From an uncultured bacterium (lineage in GTDB: Bacteria; Verrucomicrobiota; Kiritimatiellia; RFP12; UBA1067): a stretch of 45,797 nt of DNA. This document shows, one piece after another, positions 31,601 to 37,736 of the stretch. Position numbers and translations under genes: made by a program. The DNA is taken from assembly GCA_902802945.1 (NCBI GenBank), contig CADCOC010000047.1:1-45797 (forward strand), written 5' to 3'. Under the pieces are notes generated by a model. It saw nothing but the letters and a program-made list of their open reading frames with translations. It had not been told where the DNA came from and made no database searches. Every line of letters begins with the position of its first letter. Within the stretch, counting starts at the first letter, position 1.

Positions 31601-34076
31601 GTCCTCGTCCGACTCCAGCAACAACTCGGCGAAGACCAAGTACCTAGGCGCAATCCCGAATGGCGAGGTTGCCTTCACGCTGTCGCCTGGATTTGTCAAG
31701 CCTGGAAGCATCTCGATGTCGTTCCTCGATCCGGACTTTGAAATCATCGACACCAACGGCGTCGTCACGGCGCTTGGCGACATTAATACTGCTGAATGGC
31801 AGACGCTTGTCAGTGATCGTCAAGTTACAGGTACGTTGACTGGCAAGATTCTGGCGAGCACGCCGACAAACTCGCTGGAGATCGGCACAATCGACTACCA
31901 CACGGGCCTGATGACGGTTGACTACACGAAGCTGCCGGCGGCGTGGCCTGTTGTCGGTGAAGACAATGATGCAACGAACTCCGTTCTCCTGCATCTCGCC
32001 AACAGCTATGTGAATGTTTCCTGGGAAGCGGAAGTCGTAGGCGGCAACCCGTGGATGGCGTTGCACCTTACGGACAGCGATGACACGACCTCTGAGTCCG
32101 AGCAGACCAAGGCCACCCTCGGCCATGTCCGCGAAGGCAAGAACACGTTCGTGGTGTTCGTTGCAGGCGAAGACGGCAAGTGGGCGCCCGGCAATGCATA
32201 CGGCGTTGTGCAGGACGTTGACGTTGGCTGGTCGGAAGCGGAGTTCACGATTGAGCTGACCAAGACTACTCCGATCATGGCCCGCTTCGACCTCCCGACG
32301 GCATTCGGTGGCGGTGGCACAGATCGCGACATGGTCAACGCGCTAACTGGGTATTACCGAAACGAAGAATCGGATTATCCTGGAACGAACATGCCGACCA
32401 CTGCATCGCTCACGCGTGTTCGTATCGTCCGCAATTGGATAAATGAAGTTCATGCCAGAAATGACGTATTGTTTGATAAGAGGATTGACCTCTCTGTTCA
32501 TCCGACGTTGACTGAGTATGATTTGCTCGCCGACGGCAAGCTGGATCTGGACTGGGGCACGCTCAACAGGGCCTTTAACGGCAGCGCCACAGCCTCGGCT
32601 TCGCTGGAAAGCGCCACTTACCGCGTTGTGATTGGCGAAGACAACGATGGCGGGTACACGGATGTGGGTGAGTATGAGAACTATGGCAACAACCTGCCCA
32701 CCCTCTTCTCCAACCGCTATGAAGCGCGTACTTCTCAGACGCCCACTGTGCCGGATCCGAAACTTGCGCAGATCGTTTATCCGAGCCGGCCGACGTTCCG
32801 CTGGTCGCACACGAACTCGATCGACAAGGCGTATCCTGCGTTTCGTCTCCGCATTTACGCGGATGCAGGCAAGAACACGACTGTTTACGATTCCGGCCCG
32901 CAGCGCGCTCCTGCTCGCGATTCAAATGGAATGTACGAGTGGACTGCGCCTGTTTACGCGGGCATGGTCACGCCGGCAGGAAGGGTACTCACTACTACTA
33001 ACAACTACTACTGGGCGGTGTCGATGCTCGACGCCAAGTTCACAGGCTTCAGCAATGACGAAAAGACCACTCCGTTCCGCCTTGGCATGAGCGGCAACCT
33101 GCTTGACGGCAAGGAATATGGCTCCATCGCCGTGCGCGTGAAGTACTTCGGCCCGCTTGTTGGAAAGCTTTCCGTGGTTCCGACGACCAGGAAGAACCTC
33201 GTGCGCGTCCAGGCGTTCACGTCACCTGACTTCTCCGGCCTTCCTGTGGCTGAGACGTACGTCACCGGCGTTTCGACGATTGCAAGCGCATCTGTCATAG
33301 AGACGAACGCCGTCATTCGCGGCGTGGCGGTCAACGGCACCTACTACGTGCGCGCCTACATCGACACCGACGCAGACGGCGTGAAGTCCGATTGGGAGTC
33401 GTGGGGCTACAACTGCTTCGTGCTTGATCCCACGGTCGCGTCCGTCTGGAGGCCGAAGCCGGTTACCGTGTCCTATCAGGACATGATGCCCGACGCCACC
33501 GTGTTTATTGAAGATGCGGATACTGAAAACGACGGCTTCCCGGATGCGTGGGAGTGGAACGAGAACGGAAACCTCTCCAGCCAGGGCCCGATTAGCGGAA
33601 ACACGTTCTTTGCGACTGTCAACCCGTACTTGAACTCTACGTTGAACGCTTACACGAAGATTGCAGGCGGTCTTGAGGGGGCAACGGGCGCAACTGGCAA
33701 CATGCGGAGCAACAGGCTGCAGGCGTCGATCAGCGCAAGTGCGCAGATGCTTGCCGACGCGGCCGAGACCACGGCGGTGCAGATCAAGGCGTTCTCGCTT
33801 GAAGGTGGCCTCGAGCTGGAGGTCGTGAACACCACGTCCGGCGGCGATTCCTCAAGCATGATCACCTTCAACAACGAAGCGACGGTGCAGCTCTCGCTCA
33901 TGTGCGCCACGACGCCCGACTTCGCCGATGCGGTGGAGGTGCCGATCAAGTCGATCACGATCTACGCGAACAAGACGACCGATGGCGATGGCGTCGCCGT
34001 CACGGCCGAGGAGCTCGCCAATGCGCGCGCCAAGGCACCCGAGGCCCGCTTCTTCAAGGCAATCCTCACGAAGTGA
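27822..34076 (+). CDS. Giant secreted repeat protein, C-terminal part (continuation after frameshift)
   Basis: This 2084-residue frame can begin only at TTG 27822, or read in from 27813 after an in-frame TGA at 27810. It has no Shine-Dalgarno sequence and no signal peptide, and begins in the middle of supermodule 2, so it is the tail of the gene starting at 13912. It carries three HxxVY modules, DSDCDGLTDTDE and DTDGDGIPDGYE calcium-type loops, a Ser-rich linker (near 31560-31620), the complete third supermodule, and a C-terminal domain of about 180 residues ending ARFFKAILTK. That ending recalls the KRFYKVV terminus of the C10 protease. If the frameshift is real, this part would not be exported. 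If it is a sequence error, the full protein has about 6721 residues. Confidence 0.75.
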   Translation: MFDVTNSAPTASGASATHTHTVATAQPTLWWQASAGYPAFALQIAKDEAFSEIVYATTNLMPGATSEGCLFKPEIYVGDGLEDATTYYWRVQQLNAKFTTNKWSKVANFRTAVNSTNADTGYGRVGVDVRYYGPAEAALSDVVVGVYESADFASMPVARKRLSGDGNVSTLVNDANKPFSVVSTNIVLDGIAPGNYYVMAFIDKNGNGRRDYWESWGYVNKITTDDADIYTPATFTVSSAKVDVPTGILVIEDTDVNQNWTPDCLEDDDLQEWKLPSEIEPDEPSADDIDSDCDGLTDTDEDDYGTDPLKPDTDGDGIPDGYEIDHGTDPLFADADVAGMNDVMAYKLDSLKVMVTTNDTGEVTGRYAVNSRFENGYEQQSNTVYTVFEVNGQLYVGAPTNRQDVMNTYAYGYVTNVVVMHSAVYDFYGYDPTTAKPGTVQTVAGEDGAETSQTVQGANTVPFTALLKYVTQEYYLKEFGDATNDFALAINKLDSNANYLPDGYELYVRYAVWHDPALTYDDADARSSYGDNIAQLPYDPYDNYFFYNYLKKQNAELAATLPPFDNATAFDLGVVGAGGFAGADKDWWDWAPEDDYMAYVQTNVLISVVTNTDGVASIYAIDPGTNTLYETFYVGNELFVGAVCTNDYAYDAMENGDFMTMVTNATVIHSAVYDWYGFDPTTAKPSYWWPESIAYLAESNSNYTVGANSAPFSRRMKLITQMMYLPMVGAEDDYDLTTWWTDTNGNDMPDGWELYVKYAASSDPGKTDDDYKDDFTGGSDPNSDDTDGDGIPDDVEQFFGVTDPTVPDGNLAIENDVMAFATVNATVVTVQNTAEGSLPMKYLLAEEMAGNTVTAPKVGDYADSLALRATYDYLVPSGANDGSVTNRCGVGTNVTLTAAAGTANRIVAVAKEPVVLVHAQVYDYFGFNKDTANPTAVTMEGTNYVYGANTKAFTALDKYLVVRYFEAYGLADAKTDWKALALAPSSSDNDIDGVPDGWELYTMFGTEGLTATIAAAKISPYNYDDARALAPAGDITLLEKWNGGAPAYDPWSKDSNGNGVDDVDEIKYVLDEPYSDADNDQLPNFTEFLIGSGFSQYSEFAGVSDISATNTYSLTNLIPDYFRRINNKLYLGEMFTDHDFMEDLWEDLFDVTKITRGLYDPWRDSDSDGWSNYAECRAGTNPELEANTYGLKGIVVKNYPVPTIHAKVVMGPGEGMLNGTIVVQAFSDTSKLTGLPDAIWTIPVGASSEESTSGTSSSGSSSSDSSNNSAKTKYLGAIPNGEVAFTLSPGFVKPGSISMSFLDPDFEIIDTNGVVTALGDINTAEWQTLVSDRQVTGTLTGKILASTPTNSLEIGTIDYHTGLMTVDYTKLPAAWPVVGEDNDATNSVLLHLANSYVNVSWEAEVVGGNPWMALHLTDSDDTTSESEQTKATLGHVREGKNTFVVFVAGEDGKWAPGNAYGVVQDVDVGWSEAEFTIELTKTTPIMARFDLPTAFGGGGTDRDMVNALTGYYRNEESDYPGTNMPTTASLTRVRIVRNWINEVHARNDVLFDKRIDLSVHPTLTEYDLLADGKLDLDWGTLNRAFNGSATASASLESATYRVVIGEDNDGGYTDVGEYENYGNNLPTLFSNRYEARTSQTPTVPDPKLAQIVYPSRPTFRWSHTNSIDKAYPAFRLRIYADAGKNTTVYDSGPQRAPARDSNGMYEWTAPVYAGMVTPAGRVLTTTNNYYWAVSMLDAKFTGFSNDEKTTPFRLGMSGNLLDGKEYGSIAVRVKYFGPLVGKLSVVPTTRKNLVRVQAFTSPDFSGLPVAETYVTGVSTIASASVIETNAVIRGVAVNGTYYVRAYIDTDADGVKSDWESWGYNCFVLDPTVASVWRPKPVTVSYQDMMPDATVFIEDADTENDGFPDAWEWNENGNLSSQGPISGNTFFATVNPYLNSTLNAYTKIAGGLEGATGATGNMRSNRLQASISASAQMLADAAETTAVQIKAFSLEGGLELEVVNTTSGGDSSSMITFNNEATVQLSLMCATTPDFADAVEVPIKSITIYANKTTDGDGVAVTAEELANARAKAPEARFFKAILTK
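28845..29370 (+). repeat. HxxVY module 3 of the giant protein
   Basis: It opens with NDVMAYKLD, has the core VVMHSAVYDFYGYDPTTAKP (near 29080), then VPFTALLKYVTQEYY, and closes with the loop NANYLPDGYELYVRYA, whose acidic residues are partly lost. Confidence 0.75.
29601..30110 (+). repeat. HxxVY module 4 of the giant protein
   Basis: It opens with DDYMAYVQT, has the core TVIHSAVYDWYGFDPTTAKP (near 29822), then APFSRRMKLITQMMY, and closes with DTNGNDMPDGWELYVKYA. It is nearest to module 3 and probably arose by tandem duplication. Confidence 0.75.
30267..30840 (+). repeat. HxxVY module 5 of the giant protein
   Basis: It opens with NDVMAFATV, has the core VLVHAQVYDYFGFNKDTANP (near 30570), then KAFTALDKYLVVRYFEAYGL, and closes with DNDIDGVPDGWELYTMFG. 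It pairs closely with module 2. Confidence 0.75.
31400..33545 (+). repeat. Supermodule copy 3 of the giant protein
   Basis: It has the same order as copies 1 and 2: PTIHAKV, GFVKPGS, a GNAYGVVQDVDVGW segment, VRIVRNWINE, LDLDWGTL, RPTFRWSH, YYWAVSMLDAKFT, VRVKYFGP, GTYYVRAYIDTDAD with WESWGYN, and EDADTENDGFPDAWE. Here the fibronectin-like part is intact, which shows what copy 2 should look like. Confidence 0.7.
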
Positions 34077-34121
34077 TTGTTCACAAATGGCAAATGTCAC
34101 AATTGTTCACAAATGACAAAT
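34076..34121. repeat. Two 20-bp direct repeats, 26-bp period
   Basis: ATTGTTCACAAATGGCAAAT (34076-34095) and ATTGTTCACAAATGACAAAT (34102-34121) differ at one base and are separated by GTCACA. They begin at the last base of the giant gene's stop codon. The function is unknown; they could be paired protein-binding sites upstream of ackA. Confidence 0.65.
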
Positions 34122-34130
34122 CTAAATTAA

Positions 34131-34200
34131 ACGGGAGGGCCGCGCTCCGTCGCGGCCAGAAGAAAAAGAAAAACGGGAGGGCCGCGCTCCGTCGCGGCCA
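34131..34200 (+). repeat. Two copies of a GGCCGCG hairpin repeat before ackA
   Basis: Identical 28-bp units at 34131-34158 and 34173-34200 each form a GGCCGCG/CGCGGCC stem (7 bp, loop CTCCGT) preceded by ACGGGAG. They are 42 bp apart, separated by an A/G-rich spacer. The second ends only 7 bases before the ackA ATG, displacing any normal Shine-Dalgarno site. A related fragment is inside the InlB-protein gene. Confidence 0.8.
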
Positions 34201-34207
34201 ACAGAAA

Positions 34208-35425
34208 ATGGCTAAGACAATCAACAAGGTACTAGTTGTAAACTGCGGCTCGTCGTCGCTGAAGTTCCAGCTCTTCGACATGACCGGCGAGAAGATGCTC
34301 TGCAAGGGCCTCGTCGAGCGCATCGGCATCGCGGGCTCGCGTCTCGTCTACACGAAGACGGGCTGCGACAAGATCGTGCGCGAGGTTCCGATGAAAAACC
34401 ACGTCGAGGCCATCGCGCAGGTGATGGCTGTCCTGTGCGACCCCGTTCACGGGGTCGTCAAGAGCCTCGCCGAGATCGACGCGATCGGCCACCGCGTGGT
34501 GCATGGCGGCGACAAGTTCTCCGCCCCGGCTAAGATCACGCCCGCCGCGAAGAAGCTCATCCAGAAGTGCGTGCCGCTCGCGCCGCTCCACAACCCCGCG
34601 AACCTGCAGGGCATCGAGGCGTGCGAGAAGGCGGCGAAGGGCGTCCCCAACGTGGGCGTGTTCGACACGGCCTTCCACCAGACGATGCCCGGCTGCGCCT
34701 ACCAGTACGCGCTCCCGCGCAAGGTCGCCCGCAAGTTCGGCATCCGCAAGTACGGCTTCCACGGCACCTCGCACAAGTTCATCACGCAGGCCGCCGCCGC
34801 GTGGCTGAAGAAGCCGCTGAAGAAGGTGAACCTCGTCACGTGCCACCTCGGCAACGGGTCGTCGCTCGCCGCCGTGAAGAACGGCGAGTGCATCGATACG
34901 ACGATGGGTCTCACGCCGCTCGACGGCCTGATCATGGGCACGCGCTCCGGCACGATCGACCCCGGCGTGCTCTTCTTCCTCGGCAAGCAGGGCTACACCT
35001 TCGACCAGCTCGACAAGATGCTTAACAAGGAAAGCGGCTTCCAGGGTCTCGCTGGCGCACAGGGCGGCGACTCGCGTGACGTGGTGGCGAAGGCCGAGAA
35101 GGGCGACATCGACGCGGTCGAGGCGCTTGAGGCGTTCGGACACCGCACGGCGATGTACATCGGCGGCTACAACACGCTCGTGGGCGGCGCGGACGCCATC
35201 GTGATGGCGGGCGGCATCGGCGAGAACGCGGCGGAGCTGCGCGAGCAGATCGTGAAGCGCCTCGGCGCGCTCGGGGTGAAGCTCGACAAGAAGGCCAACC
35301 TCAAGGTGCGCTTCGGCGCGTCGGGCGTGATCTCCACGAAGGACTCCAAGATCCCCGTGATCGTGATCCCCACGAACGAGGAGCTGATGATCGCCCGCGA
35401 GACCGTGGCGGTGTTGAAGGGTTAA
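34208..35425 (+). CDS. ackA: Acetate kinase
   Basis: The enzyme interconverts acetyl phosphate + ADP and acetate + ATP, giving substrate-level ATP during fermentation. The 405-residue length is typical. All family signatures are present: VVNCGSSSLKFQLFD at the N-terminus, IGHRVVHGG, HNPANLQGIEA, VGVFDTAFHQTMP, YGFHGTSHKF, CHLGNGSSLAAVKNG, GLTPLDGLIMGTRSGTIDPG, VMAGGIGENA and IPTNEELMIARET, which hold the expected Asn, Arg, His, Asp and Glu catalytic or substrate residues. The ATG at 34208 aligns with the family N-terminus; upstream in-frame sequence is repeat. No clear Shine-Dalgarno sequence precedes it. pta follows in the same direction after a 92-base repeat array. Confidence 0.97.
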   Translation: MAKTINKVLVVNCGSSSLKFQLFDMTGEKMLCKGLVERIGIAGSRLVYTKTGCDKIVREVPMKNHVEAIAQVMAVLCDPVHGVVKSLAEIDAIGHRVVHGGDKFSAPAKITPAAKKLIQKCVPLAPLHNPANLQGIEACEKAAKGVPNVGVFDTAFHQTMPGCAYQYALPRKVARKFGIRKYGFHGTSHKFITQAAAAWLKKPLKKVNLVTCHLGNGSSLAAVKNGECIDTTMGLTPLDGLIMGTRSGTIDPGVLFFLGKQGYTFDQLDKMLNKESGFQGLAGAQGGDSRDVVAKAEKGDIDAVEALEAFGHRTAMYIGGYNTLVGGADAIVMAGGIGENAAELREQIVKRLGALGVKLDKKANLKVRFGASGVISTKDSKIPVIVIPTNEELMIARETVAVLKG

Positions 35426-35437
35426 GGCCGCAGAGAT

Positions 35438-35500
35438 CTAGAAGTTCTAGCAGCGCTAGATCTTCTAGCAAATCTAGCACAACTAGAACATCTAGAAGAA
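35438..35500. repeat. CTAG nonamer array between ackA and pta (7 units)
   Basis: CTAG occurs at 35438, 35447, 35456, 35465, 35474, 35483 and 35492, an exact 9-base period, with variable A-rich bases between (for example CTAGAAGTT, CTAGCAAAT). The array is followed by an A-rich stretch up to the pta ATG. Confidence 0.9.
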
Positions 35501-35517
35501 AAGCAAAAAGCAAAAAA

Positions 35518-36558
35518 ATGAAAGCGATTGAAAAGATCATTGAAAGGGCCTCGGCGCTGAACGGCACGGTCGTTCTGCCAGAAGGCATGGACGCACGCGT
35601 GATCATCGCGGCATGCAGCTGCGTTGACCGCAAGATATGCACGCCCATCGTGCTCGGCACCGCGGAGGAAATCGCGGCCGCCGAGGCTAAGGCCGGGCTC
35701 TCGCTCGCCGAGCATGGCATTAAGACCATCGACTACACCATCGGCGACGCCGAACTTGAGCAGGCGTACCTCGAGGCGTGGAACGCGAAGGAATCGAAGA
35801 AGCCGCCGGAGAAGCAGAAGATCATCGACCTCGCGACGGCGCAGAAGACGCTCCGCACGAAGCGCATCTACTTCGGCGGCATGATGGTGCGCCTCGGGCG
35901 CGTGGACGGCCTCGTGGCTGGCTCCATCGCCTCCACTGGCGACATGCTGCGCGCGGCGTTCCACACGCTCGGCACGCAGAAGGGCGTGAAGACCGCGTCC
36001 AGCTGCTTCATCATGGATCTCAAGGCGCCTACGCCGTCCGGCGACAGCGTGCTCGCGTTCGGCGACTGCGCGGTGATTCCCAATCCCACGGCGGAGCAGC
36101 TCGTTGACATCGGCCTTTCGACGGCGCAGACGTACCGCGACCTCACCGGCAACGAGCCACGCGTCGCGTTCCTCAGCTTCTCCACGAAGGGCAGCGCCGC
36201 AGGCGAGCTTGTCGAGAAGGTGCAGAAGGCGGTGGAGCTTGCGAAGCCGGTGTTCGCGGAGAAGGGCATCGCGATGGACGGCGAGCTTCAGTTCGACGCG
36301 GCCATCGTACCTGAGGTTGGCGCGCTCAAGAACAAGGGCGGTGCGATCCAGGGCAATGCCAACGTCTTTGTGTTCCCCGACCTCCAGGCCGGCAACATCG
36401 GCTACAAGATCGCGCAGCGTCTTGGCGGCGCGGTGGCGATCGGTCCGAACCTGCAGGGTCTCGCGAAGGCCATGAACGACCTCTCGCGCGGCTGCTCCGC
36501 TGAGGATATCGTGGGCACCATCTGCGTGACCTTGCTCCAGGCGGAGTCGAAGAAGTGA
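35518..36558 (+). CDS. pta: Phosphate acetyltransferase
   Basis: The enzyme converts acetyl-CoA + phosphate to acetyl phosphate + CoA and works with AckA in the acetate pathway. At 346 residues it is the short, catalytic-domain-only form. Family segments are clear: VVLPEGMDARVI near the start, VDGLVAGSIASTGDMLRAA, GDCAVIPNPTAEQLVDI, VAFLSFSTKGSA, GELQFDAAIVPEVG, and NVFVFPDLQAGNIGYKIAQR followed by GPNLQGLAKAMNDLSRG. No Shine-Dalgarno sequence is obvious; the leader is A-rich (AGAAAAGCAAAAAGC). CTAG arrays flank the gene on both sides. Confidence 0.96.
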   Translation: MKAIEKIIERASALNGTVVLPEGMDARVIIAACSCVDRKICTPIVLGTAEEIAAAEAKAGLSLAEHGIKTIDYTIGDAELEQAYLEAWNAKESKKPPEKQKIIDLATAQKTLRTKRIYFGGMMVRLGRVDGLVAGSIASTGDMLRAAFHTLGTQKGVKTASSCFIMDLKAPTPSGDSVLAFGDCAVIPNPTAEQLVDIGLSTAQTYRDLTGNEPRVAFLSFSTKGSAAGELVEKVQKAVELAKPVFAEKGIAMDGELQFDAAIVPEVGALKNKGGAIQGNANVFVFPDLQAGNIGYKIAQRLGGAVAIGPNLQGLAKAMNDLSRGCSAEDIVGTICVTLLQAESKK

Positions 36559-36563
36559 GGCTA

Positions 36564-36653
36564 CTAGAACAGCTAGAAGTGCTAGATTAGCTAGAAAATC
36601 TAGGGATGCTAGATTAGCTAGGAAAACTAGAAAAGCTAGAAGTGCTAGAGAAA
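36564..36653. repeat. CTAG nonamer array between pta and kdsD (10 units)
   Basis: CTAG occurs ten times at exact 9-base intervals from 36564 to 36645 (36564, 36573, 36582, 36591, 36600, 36609, 36618, 36627, 36636, 36645). Two units repeat exactly (CTAGAAGTG and CTAGATTAG, twice each). The array fills nearly the whole gap from 6 bases after the pta stop to the kdsD start. Confidence 0.92.
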
Positions 36654-36657
36654 AGCC

Positions 36658-37701
36658 ATGACCGCAAACGACCAGATAACCCGCGCGAAGGAGGTCTTCG
36701 ACATTGAGATCGAAGGCCTTCGGCGCGTGCGCGAATCGCTCGGCGAATCCTTCACGCGCACGATCGCGCTGATTCAGGATGCGCTCGCGCATGGCGGCAA
36801 GGTGGTGGTGTCGGGCGTCGGCAAGAACCTGCACGTCGCGGAGAAGATGAGCGCCATCTTCGCGTCGACGGGAGTGAACTCCATCGTCCTCAATCCCGTG
36901 CAGGCGATGCACGGCGACTTGGGGATGACCGGGGCGAACGACGTGCTGCTTGCGCTCTCCTTCAGCGGCGAGAGCGAGGAAGTGGTGCGTCTCATTCCGG
37001 CGGTGCGGCGCCATGGCCTTAAAGTAGTGGCAATCGTGGGCAATCCTGCCTCGACTCTCGCAAAGCTCGCGGACGTCGTGCTGGAGATTCCCTGCGGCAA
37101 GGAGGCGTGTCCGTTCGGCATGGCGCCCACGAACTCGACGACGGCGACGATGGCGATGGGCGACGCGCTTGCGATGGTGATGATCGACGTGCAGGCGTTC
37201 GACCGCGAGCGGTACGCGCTCAACCATCCGGCGGGTGCGATTGGCCGCGCGCTCGTGCTGAAGGTCTCCGACATCATGCGCACGGGCGAGCGCTGCGCGA
37301 GGGTCGCGCCGGAGACGACGGTGCTCGATACGCTTCTCGCGATGACGAAGGCCCAGGGCGGCTCTGCCGTGGTGGTGAATCCCGACGGCACGCTCGCCGG
37401 CATCTTCACAGATGGCGATTTCCGCCGGCGCATCGCAGAGGCGGCGCGCGCGGGGCGCGCTCCCTACCAGGCGGAGGATGCAGCCGAAAGCCCAGAAGGC
37501 CAAACTGCGTTTGGCCTTTCTACGCCCGTCTCTGCCGTTATGACGGCGAAACCACTTTTCATTCGCGACGATGCCTACGCCGCCGATCTCCTGAAGGTGT
37601 TCGAGCAGCGGCGCATCGACGATCTCCCTGTATGCGACGCGGCCGGGCGGGTGCTCGGCCTGGTCGACATTCAGGATTTGCCCAAGATGAAGGTTTTATG
37701 A
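36658..37701 (+). CDS. kdsD: Arabinose-5-phosphate isomerase (KdsD/KpsF family)
   Basis: The protein likely interconverts ribulose-5-phosphate and arabinose-5-phosphate, the first step to KDO for lipopolysaccharide. A SIS sugar-phosphate domain covers residues about 35-175 (VVVSGVGKNLHVAEK, ASTGVNSIVLNPVQAMHGDL, LALSFSGESEEV, EACPFGMAPTNSTTATMAMG, LNHPAGAIGR). Two CBS domains follow (VSDIMRTG..., VSAVMTAKPLF...). It has 347 residues against about 320-330 in most relatives. The excess lies in the linker between FTDGDFRRR and VSAVMT, where two hairpin sequences are translated in frame. The start at 36658 fits the family length and directly follows the CTAG array. Confidence 0.93.
   Translation: MTANDQITRAKEVFDIEIEGLRRVRESLGESFTRTIALIQDALAHGGKVVVSGVGKNLHVAEKMSAIFASTGVNSIVLNPVQAMHGDLGMTGANDVLLALSFSGESEEVVRLIPAVRRHGLKVVAIVGNPASTLAKLADVVLEIPCGKEACPFGMAPTNSTTATMAMGDALAMVMIDVQAFDRERYALNHPAGAIGRALVLKVSDIMRTGERCARVAPETTVLDTLLAMTKAQGGSAVVVNPDGTLAGIFTDGDFRRRIAEAARAGRAPYQAEDAAESPEGQTAFGLSTPVSAVMTAKPLFIRDDAYAADLLKVFEQRRIDDLPVCDAAGRVLGLVDIQDLPKMKVL
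37441..37521. repeat. In-frame hairpin repeats in the kdsD linker
   Basis: The sequence AGAAGGCCAAAC (37494-37505) pairs with GTTTGGCCTTTCT (37509-37521) apart from one bulged base. Just upstream, GCGCGC-GGG-GCGCGC (37445-37460) is followed by TCCCTACC, the CCCTACC end word of the element in the D-aminoacylase gene. The region is translated into the extended linker between the CBS domains. Confidence 0.55.
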
Positions 37702-37707
37702 TACAAT
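37678..37707 (+). promoter_or_regulatory. Promoter of the pilus-like operon
   Basis: TTGCCC (37678-37683) and TACAAT (37702-37707) are 18 bases apart; an overlapping TATGAT at 37697 is an alternative -10. A strong AAGGAGG ribosome-binding site (37723-37729) follows, seven bases ahead of the ATG at 37737. Confidence 0.5.
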
Positions 37708-37736
37708 AACCTACACACCCCCAAGGAGGAAGAAAA

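Noticed and set aside
18541..33545. Dockerin (cellulosome) domains
   Set aside because: The DxDxDG loops occur singly or in irregular runs without the paired F-hand helices of dockerins, and no cohesin is present. They fit thrombospondin-3-like repeats better.
33540..34076. LPXTG or PEP-CTERM anchor at the end of the giant protein
   Set aside because: No LPXTG or PEP motif, no terminal membrane helix and no basic tail are present.
34439..34456. Perfect 18-bp palindrome-like hairpin in ackA, suspected as another inserted repeat
   Set aside because: The encoded DPVHGVVKSL fits the normal acetate kinase sequence at this position, so it is native coding sequence.
35438..36653. CTAG arrays as CRISPR
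   Set aside because: The unit is 9 bases with only four fixed bases. There are no 20-40 base repeats with unique spacers and no cas genes.
35422..37503. 693-residue antisense open frame over pta and kdsD
   Set aside because: It covers two well-identified genes on the other strand and has the His/Arg/Leu-rich composition of a GC-rich shadow frame.
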